From NCBI GenBank assembly GCA_964017195.1, contig OZ024898.1:7939294-8003293 (forward strand): DNA of 64,000 nucleotides, in the 5' to 3' direction. A program made the translations under genes and the position numbers. The notes below the pieces were generated by a model. It was not told the origin of the DNA. It saw nothing but the letters and a program-made list of their open reading frames with translations, and searched no databases. Positions 56,402 to 64,000 of this stretch are shown here, one piece after another. Each line of letters starts with the position of its first letter. Position 1 is the stretch's first letter. This stretch comes from Siderastrea radians. Lineage: Eukaryota; Cnidaria; Anthozoa; Scleractinia; Rhizangiidae.

Positions 56402-57189
56402 CCCAGGGGTATCAAATCGAACGTTCGGTTTTCGAACTCAATCGAACTCAATCGAACGAAAAGCGAACGATTAAATTCGATGTTGTTCGGTCATCGAACG
56501 AAATCGAACTCGCAAAAAATAAAGCGAATCGAACCAAATCGAAAGTTCGATTAAGTTCGATGAGGTTCGATTTAGTTCTGTCGCCGAACGATACCTAAGC
56601 GAGCTTACGTCATATCACAATATAATCTGAATCGAGCAAAATCGATCACCATATCTGCTCGATTTGATTTAGTAATTGGGAAATTAAATGCGTCATTAGT
56701 GGTTTTTTACCTTGCTATGCAGAAATATTTTGCCTGGATAACGTTGTTTATGTTGATATGTTGTTTAAACGGTTGGATTTGATACAATTTTTATTAGTGG
56801 CTTACTGCGTATTAGATTGCTCGAATATTATGTATTGTTTCTTTAGGATCAAATAAAAGACAAAGATCATACGATACCGTGTCCAGTCTCTTATTCCAAA
56901 ACCATTTAAGGAATAAACAAGAAATTTTTAACTCGCTCATTAGGTTTGAAACTCTTTATTTTGAATTTTAGCTACAAGTTCGATTTCCGAACTTAGTCGA
57001 ACTAAATCGAACGCTTAATTTTGATTTCGTTCGATTTGGTTCGGAAATCGAACTCACAAAAAAGTTAGTCGTTCGATTTCGTTCGATAACCGAATAACAT
57101 GGAATTTAATCGCTCGATTTGCTTCCGATTTCGTTCCATTGAGTCCGATGACAAATTCGTTCGGTTTTGTTCGATTTCATATCCCGGGT
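56402..57189. mobile_element. Foldback element with TCGAAC-repeat arms
   Basis: Arms at 56,402-56,600 and 56,975-57,189 are inverted and consist largely of short repeats such as AAATCGAAC, GTTCGAT and TCGAACGAAA. The outer ends, AGGGGTATCAAATCGAAC and the complement of CCGGGATATGAAATCGAAC, also match. The core of about 370 bp is AT-rich and unique. It is non-coding. Confidence 0.7.
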
Positions 57190-58702
57190 AAAATGCATTG
57201 AAAATAATCTCCAGTTCAACGCTAATTATGACATCAATTTGAGGGACACAATTAACATTGACGCAGTTATATCGACATCAAGTCGTGAATTCACACGAAG
57301 GTAATTACCTTTAGCTACCTTCGCCCCAACATGAAACGAATCATCCTCAATAAAAAATTAAACGTTTAGTATACGTGGTCTCCGTAAAGCAACGCAGGTC
57401 TTCTGCTATTTCGTTTCGGATTGATAGATAAACCGCGCAGAGCGCAATAATTATATTGATATAGCATGTTCACTGGGCTTTTAGATACCTGGCATGAAAT
57501 TGTCTCTCAAAACCTGTGAAAGTTTATCATTTAAACACAACACATATTCGGTCCACTACAAATCCTTGGAAAATCATATGTGGCTAAAGTACATAACGCA
57601 CCAAGTCTTAAAAGGAGAACTCAATCAAGATACTACTCCAAATGTCATGTTCTCATTGCACTCAGTCAGATTGTTCCAGGGCTTTTTAATTAATTTAGAG
57701 GGATTTTTGGCCTTATATAGGTTGACCTGTTCGGATACGTTAGCTGAAAATTAAAGCCGCAAAATAAATTAAGGGAACAAAATCTTTTCCCCTGATTTTC
57801 CAATATATTTGTTGGCTTTTCTAAAATGCTAGCTTACCTTATTACGCACTTCAAACGACATATTTAGACCCCGGACAACATAAGCAGTTCCCATGCCTGT
57901 ACGCCGAATTAAACGTTTGAGGTGACGTTTCGCTAAAGAAAACTCGACTCGTTTCATCGAAATTCAATCCGAATATCTCAGGCAATGTACGTCTTCCAAA
58001 CAGTTGTATTCTGCCGACACGAGCTGTTGGGTGTCCCTGGTCTTTTTTTAATCATGTTGCAAAGGCCAGAGCCATTCATAATCAGCATTCAGCCATACTT
58101 TTCGGTTCCTTGTATGGCTTGAAACATACATTTATCAAGCTGAACCTCTTCGTGATGGTCAAGTTCAATCTCGCCTTCAGAAATGCCTTTCTCACCGTAC
58201 GATTCAATGTATTTTTATATAGACGCAGCTAGACAGAATGTCTTCATAGAAATAACTCCAGACCTCCGCATTCTCGTTAATTTCCTTAATTTGAAAATTT
58301 TACCTTCTCTTCTGCGTTTAGTTCCTTTATTTTAGACTATTTTCCTCTTTAATTCGTGCTACTTTAGGTTTCATTAATTTCAATCATTAATTAATTTTGC
58401 TGTAAATGCATATTATTATTATTATTCATATTATTATAAACACAAGCATTAAGTTCCTGAGATAAGGTATTGGTTTCTCTCGGTATTATAAAGACTCCTG
58501 TTTTCGAGTTCCGCTTTCGGTTTCCCTTGTAATTACTTGGTTTCACTGCTGTACTCCGTTATTCGGATAATAAATGCCAGCAGTTTATATACGACAAATA
58601 AAAGCTAGAGGTTAACATTAAGCTTATCACCGTTATTTCTATCCCTAACCATGCATATTATAATCAAGGCGATCGCTCAAATGTGCTTCTTACCTCTGGC
58701 AG
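57190..58702. other. No gene recognised
   Basis: An 86-codon frame at 57,494-57,754 has no family motif. A short (ATT)n tract lies at about 58,411-58,436. Confidence 0.45.
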
Positions 58703-59976
58703 TGTTAAACGCTTCCCCACAAAGCTAGATTGTTCAGTGCAGTGGTTATAAAGTAGCACTTTGCAGTCACCACGAAGAAACTTATATTAACGACCTCAAG
58801 AGGCGACGTATTCCTGAAAGTATAAAAATACATTGAAACAAACTGATCAAATTAATTTAACCGAGCATTGGTGGAATGGAAAGCTGTGAAATCACGCGAA
58901 GTGGATTACTGAATTTGCGCTACCTTTGTCCTCCGTATAAAATGAATTGTCCTTAACAAATTAAGAGTGCAGAATCGGTGGTCCTTGTAAGTGATTTTGG
59001 CTTGGCTTACGCTGACTCAGGCGAAACTACTGATGGGGCGTTCACTAAACAAATATTCTTCTGAAGAAATCACGAGATCAGGCATTCATTCGGAAACTTT
59101 ACGCCTTTTTAAATTTCAATAGGTCACGACAACCATGACAACTGAGAATCTCAAATAACGGAATTGCGCAAGTAACTCGACTGCAGGTAACTCCGTGACC
59201 TCTGGAGTGAAAAAACAAAAAATCAGACGGAAAGAAAGAAAGAAGAATTTTGGCCGCGTGCATTACAATCTTTGGAAAATTTAAGAGTCCTCTTCTAATA
59301 CGCTAGAAGAGTAAAACCTTATGCTAAACAATTTATTTTTAATTAATTAATTAATTTTAAAAAACTCTCGCCTTCAGCCCAGTCGAGAACGATTTACCAC
59401 TGATCCAAATGCAGCCAGTGAAAAGTTTAGGATAGCTTCTGTTCCATCGGTTTCTCTTCCATCTTTCTTTCTTTCTTTCTTTTCCAGAGGCTCGGAGTTG
59501 CCTTTGGAGGAGGGTACAAAATTGAGTTTCCGTGATTTGACTTCTCAGTTGTCGTGACCTTTTGAAACTTAAACGGTGTTAAGTTGCTCTCAGGGGATAA
59601 ATGCCTGCATGATCTCGTGAGTTTGTCAGAAGAATATTTGTTTAGTGTACGCCCCATCATAAATGCCAGCGTTCTATCTCGAGTCAGCGCAAGCTAAGCC
59701 AACTTCTGCACTCTTTGTGTCAGTTAAGGATACTCCATTTCATACCGAGGACAAAGGTATCGCAAAATAATTTACTTCGCCTGATTTCACAGCTTTCCAT
59801 TTCACGAACGCACGGTCAAATCAATTTGATCAGTTTGTAATGTTTCGATATATTTTTATACTTCAGGAATACGTCGCTTGGTCAAGTTGTCAATATTAAA
59901 TCCTTCGTGGTGACTGCAAAGTGCTTGCTAGACTGCAACCACGGCACTGTACAATCTAGCTTAATGGGGTAACATT
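58703..59976. mobile_element. Foldback element, about 450 bp arms
   Basis: The left arm (58,703 to about 59,150) returns inverted at about 59,540-59,976. Examples: AAGCTAGATTGT near both ends; GGTGACTGCAAAGTGCT; GGAATACGTCGC; TCAGAAGAATATTTGTTTAG. The spacer holds an ATTA run (59,340-59,356) and a TTTC run (59,463-59,480). Arm divergence by eye is roughly a sixth of positions. No coding sequence. Confidence 0.75.
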
Positions 59977-60352
59977 TTATTCAGCGAATTAACTGGACGA
60001 AAAAATAGATTTGAGCAGCTTTACAACTGAAGTAAATATGATGCAAATTTAGCGTTATAAATTTGACCGAAATATGCTCTGGAGGCAACGACAATGTAAA
60101 AGCAGATGTTTGCTTCCGCTGAATTTGCGCGCAAATACCACGTAAATATCACCTCTACTTCACATTTGCTTCATTTTTGATACCTCAGTAAATCAACATC
60201 TTTGCCATACATTTGCTCCTTATGCAAAAAAACTACATTTGCTATCAGCGTAAATCTAGGGATACACGGTGCAACCCTATTTGTTTGCATCATTGTTTTA
60301 TCACATTTACCGAAGCTACAAATAAAAACATTTGTTAGTGTTATACCCATGG

Positions 60353-60692
60353 TTTGCTACAGGGGCAAATATGCCCCTTAACACTCAATTTATATTACTA
60401 TCAAATCAACAAATTTAAGTGTATTATCTCAAATTTGCTATCGGTACAAATATGGCCATCTTCACCAAATTCGCATACATATCAAATTCAGAAATTTGCC
60501 TGCATTTTTCTCATGTTTACTATAGGGCAAAATATACGCTGGAACCCCGTTAACGCTCACATTTGCTATCGGTACAAATATGGCTATCTTCACCAAATTC
60601 GCAGATATCACATTAGGAAATTTGCCTGCATTACTCTCATGATTACCATAGGAGCAAAATATACGGTGGAACCGCGTTAATACTGCCACATA
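60353..60692. repeat. 128 bp tandem repeat, two full copies plus a partial
   Basis: Units start at 60,437 and 60,565, each with GCTATCGGTACAAATATGG, TCTTCACCAAATTCGCA, AAATTTGCCTGCATT and GGAACC.CGTTAA. A diverged partial unit precedes at 60,353. A repeat-encoded open frame spans it but reflects the repeat, not a gene. Confidence 0.8.
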
Positions 60693-62692
60693 TATTACAT
60701 AACGGGTCGCGAAGAACCTGACCGTCAACTAACAAGGAAACCGGATTAAACCAGTTTCTTCCGGACTTTTTACGGGACACTGCAACCTCTAACTTCACAC
60801 GCCGTCTTTAGGTCGCTTTGTTGGTAAATTGCAGCCAAACTGTGACCAAAAAGGAAGTCGTGAAGTTTCTATTCAGCGCGCTGCCCCACACAATCGGAAC
60901 GCCTGGAACAGGCTAGCCAAATTCAAACATCGAATTTGAAATACGACAGTCGTTTTCTTTCAGTTTGTCCCAATGGACGTCTTTCAAAGGACTCTGCCAC
61001 GGGAATTTTTCCGTTTTGGAGCGAAAAATGTGCTGAAATTTCAATTAAACAGAATACTCCTAGAACGTCAAGAGAAGGAAAGCCTGATGTTTTCAATTTG
61101 CAGTCCATGTCTATCCTAGCAATCCGCAGCCAAACACATTTAGTTATAGTCTCAGAGAACTGGTAAAGTAGTTTTAAACGAAACGCAACCAGTATTTTTG
61201 GGTTTTCTCTGATTGGAATTTGTCTCAGTTTAGCTTTTCAAAGTTATCTTTAAAAAAATGGTTGTAGTGTCCCGTTAGGAAGGTGCAAACTTACAGTAAT
61301 AATTACTTCGACGAAAGTATTTACAGTGAAATCAAAATTTCTTGGCCTAAACTACAATGTTGGATCATTTGTATGTGTAACAATTTTCACAACGCATACC
61401 GGAAACCTTGGAAAATCGCTTGCACGAGGCTCGTGCACAACCCCGACTCCAGGATCTTCTCCCGGGGAAGGATTCACAAAGCTGTCCCAAGTAAAGATGA
61501 ATCCTAAGTTTTGTTTTGCAAAGCTGTCCTAAGTAAAAATGAATCCTAAGTATTGTTTTTATAACAAAAGACTTTCGTTTTCTAACAATACATAGGACAT
61601 ATCTTACCTGAGGAGGGCTTCATGAATCCAGCCGCCGGTTAAAAATGGCTTGCGGAGAGACCCCTGAGAAAGGCTGCCAAAATACTCCAAAACACCTGGA
61701 GTATTTTGACGCGTGAAACAATTAAAATACTCCGTGTCATTTGAATAACGGTTTTAGATTGCAAGAAAACAAATGTTTGCCATCCGCTGAAAATAAGGTA
61801 AGTGAACGCCATTTGATCGTGTCACACAGTAAAATCTCCAACCGCCCTTTTAAACGCAGAGAAGGCCCTGGTGACGAGAAAAGCACACATGTTGGTGCAT
61901 GACCGCACCACTGAGCATGGTGCGATGTGTTCATACCAAATATGTGTCAAAAATGCGCAGTGAAACGAGCAACAAAAAACTGGCCAAACCGTACACAAAC
62001 AAAGAGATAGCAAAGTGCTGGGTAGGCCCATGCTCTGTTATCCGAATAAGAAACGGGGAGATAGGCTGGTGAAGTACCCCTCAGCAAAAATAATCCCGTT
62101 AAAAATGTATCAACTTTTTCATACCCCTCCTTCCAACTTAATTTCAAGCGACTTAAATGGGGAGTAAAACTGGAGTCAGTTGCACCTATAACAGCCCATG
62201 TTCGATAATTTTGACCTGGCACAAAGGCTTTTTTGCATCAGCTCTCTTGCGGAAATTTAAAGACGAAACAATCTTGGAAAATTTGCAATTAGTGGCAAAA
62301 GAGCGTGGGCTATTATGAAGGGCGAATAGTGAAGACAAGTCATGGGGTGGATAAAGATCCCCCCTGAAAGCATTTAATTTTATTTCAAGGATTTTGGATG
62401 AAATACAAAGATCATTTCTGATGTAAATGGCCTTTCGTTTTGGAGCTTCTGACAAAATCAATGACTTCATCAACTCAACTCATTATACCTCACTACATTT
62501 AGTCAAATGAAGTCATTTTCTTGCAGGCAATAGAAACATACCCCACTGTATTTTTGGGTCCAGAGCTTCTCATTGAAATGAGCGGAAAGGGGCATGATTT
62601 AAAAACTACATCTACTGTAGAAATAATATCATGATTCGATAGTCAACATGAATGGGAAAAGGTTTTAGTATTTTAAATCCATTATTTATTCA
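60693..62692. other. No gene recognised; contains a 42 bp tandem duplication
   Basis: 61,477-61,518 is repeated at 61,519-61,560 (CAAAGCTGTCC.AAGTAAA unit). A small hairpin AATACTCCA...TGGAGTATT is near 61,681-61,708. Open frames at 60,936-61,166, 61,283-61,532 and 61,947-62,222 show no recognised motif. Confidence 0.45.
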
Positions 62693-63205
62693 CCCTACAG
62701 AGTAGGCTTCTGCTAACTTAACAGATGAAACATCTGTCCTGTCCCATTTCTGGTGCACTGTCTAAAGATGAAACATCTGGGCAACTACAAGCTTCCACCT
62801 ACTCTGCAATGTTAAACTTACAAATTGGAGTTAAAAATTTCCAAGTTTACCTAATTCAGTTTTGTATTCATTTCCTAAATGACATCCCTATAATTTTCTA
62901 TAGTAGAGAGTTTAGAAAAGGGGTTATTTCAAAAAGGAGCCCTAGATATGATTTAGTTTTGTGATCCGTTATCATGTAGTTGTTCAGCCCACAGAGTAGG
63001 TTTCTGCTAACTTAACAGATGAAACATCTGTCCTGTCCCGTTTCCGGTGTGCTGCCTAAAGATGAAACATCTGGGCAACTACAAGTTTCCACCTACTCTG
63101 CAATTTAAAACTTTGACTTACAAACTGGAATTTGCTTTTGTGCACATACCACTCCTCTACGGATTGAGAGTTTGAAAAAGGGGTCATTTCAAAAAGGAGC
63201 CCTAG
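62693..63205. repeat. Direct duplication of a MITE-like unit
   Basis: 62,693-62,945 and 62,988-63,205 share CAGAGTAGG at the start, TAACTTAACAGATGAAACAT, GATGAAACATCTGGGCAACT, CCACCTACTCTGCAA, and a tail with TTTCAAAAAGGAGCCCTAG. CAGAGTAGG and CCTACTCTG form inverted ends of a 115 bp hairpin inside each unit, so a MITE plus flank was duplicated in tandem. Confidence 0.75.
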
Positions 63206-64000
63206 CAACAAAACCAGACACAGTGATTTTGCTTCCCATTTGCGCTTATAGTAAGAGTACATATTACTGGTTTTATAACTAGTTTTTTTTATAATCTCAA
63301 GTTACATACTCTACAAAGTGAAATACCAGATTCATGCATTGGAGGTGATCACAAATTAAAACTAATCAAATTTGATTAGTCAAGTACTTGACTTAGTTTG
63401 GGAAATGGGTTGAACTGATTACTAGTCAGCACTCAAACACTTTTCTGGAATTAATATTGTGTCAACAAGAAATGCCTAATTGCTCTGATTGGTGCCAAGC
63501 ATATCCTTATTGGCTAATTTATTGTCTAACAGCTGTTCATGCAGGTTAGGTGTGTTATCATAGTTGAAAGACAGAAAATCTCTATACCTAGTTTGGGAAA
63601 AGATGTTTTTGCTGTAGACTAAGTTGGATTTCATCAGCTCAGAAGCTTGGGCACACCGTATGAAAGTTTAGTGATAGCCGGCAAAATCAACTAAAAGTCC
63701 CAGCTTTGAATTTTTTTTAACTTTTCCATGTTCATTTCGCTAGTTCGAGACTTAGTAGTACGGGCTGCGCATGTCCTTAATTCTACTTATCATTGCAGTA
63801 GACTAAAATATTGTTTCAAGAAAGCATCCTGTTTTGCCACAGCCTGGTCATTATCATTAGTTAGTTAGTTAGTTTGTTTATTTGTTTTTGTTTTTTGTTT
63901 ATGTTCTGCTTTTTACCAACTGCTCTTTGCCAAAAACTGGCAAAAGATGCGTCATCTTGGCAGCCATGCTAATAAAAGATGTGTCATCTTAAGAGCAGGA
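63206..64000. other. No gene recognised
   Basis: AT-rich. A short palindrome CTAATCAAATTTGATTAG lies near 63,363-63,380. Near the window end AAAGATGCGTCATCTT and AAAGATGTGTCATCTT repeat. Confidence 0.45.

Noticed and set aside
60354..60680. 108-codon open frame
   Set aside because: It spans the 128 bp tandem repeat on both strands equally; no motif or splice context.
1..64000. tRNA, rRNA or CRISPR features
   Set aside because: No A/B-box pair with cloverleaf, no conserved rRNA blocks and no evenly spaced identical repeats with unique spacers were found by eye.

Overview
The window looks like animal nuclear DNA, most likely from an anthozoan cnidarian such as a stony coral or sea anemone. 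The composition is AT-rich, reading frames are short, and the few recognisable coding pieces are split by GT...AG introns. Non-LTR, Penelope and DNA transposon remains lie among dense foldback elements. The TPR plus Roc-GTPase gene type and the mix of repeats recall coral genomes. That placement rests on my recollection of such families; no search was run. I see no bacterial gene organisation, rRNA, tRNA or CRISPR array.

Layout. 0-6.3 kb: small inverted-repeat elements and a Penelope fragment caught inside a foldback structure. 6.3-15.3 kb: a nested composite. Its outer inverted ends enclose a 2.1 kb TTAA-flanked insertion and two oppositely oriented arrays of a 60-70 bp minisatellite and a telomere-like (CCCTAA) repeat. 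16.5-18.2 kb: a 1,681 bp long-inverted-repeat element (element S) with a 7 bp target duplication. 18.3-25.9 kb: a decayed CR1/L2-type LINE. Its ORF1 (coiled coil plus SGNH esterase) and ORF2 (endonuclease plus reverse transcriptase) are each split by a younger DNA transposon. 30.4-32.5 kb, minus strand: the only plausible host-type gene, a TPR-repeat exon spliced in phase to a Roc/Ras-like GTPase exon. 33.7-39.9 kb: direct repeats, a 2 kb TIR element, a Penelope fragment and CG-rich hairpin MITEs.

40,780-54,286 is the highlight. It is a 13.5 kb transposon (element G) with a perfect 7 bp target duplication and inverted arms of about 1.6 kb each after nested insertions are subtracted. On the plus strand it carries a six-exon gene of about 1,150 codons that looks like a transposase: a Cys/His N-terminal module, an RNase-H-like core with candidate acidic residues, and a C-terminal C2H2 finger. 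Element S shares its terminal motif, its 7 bp duplication length and an internal motif near each end, so S and G look like non-autonomous and autonomous members of one family. The gene copy here is broken by two stops and about five frameshifts. The arms carry at least three younger insertions, including a solo LTR.

54.3-64 kb: no recognisable gene. It holds a 48 bp near-perfect palindrome, a foldback built from TCGAAC-type repeats, another foldback with arms of about 450 bp, and several short tandem duplications. All boundaries and alignments were made by eye.
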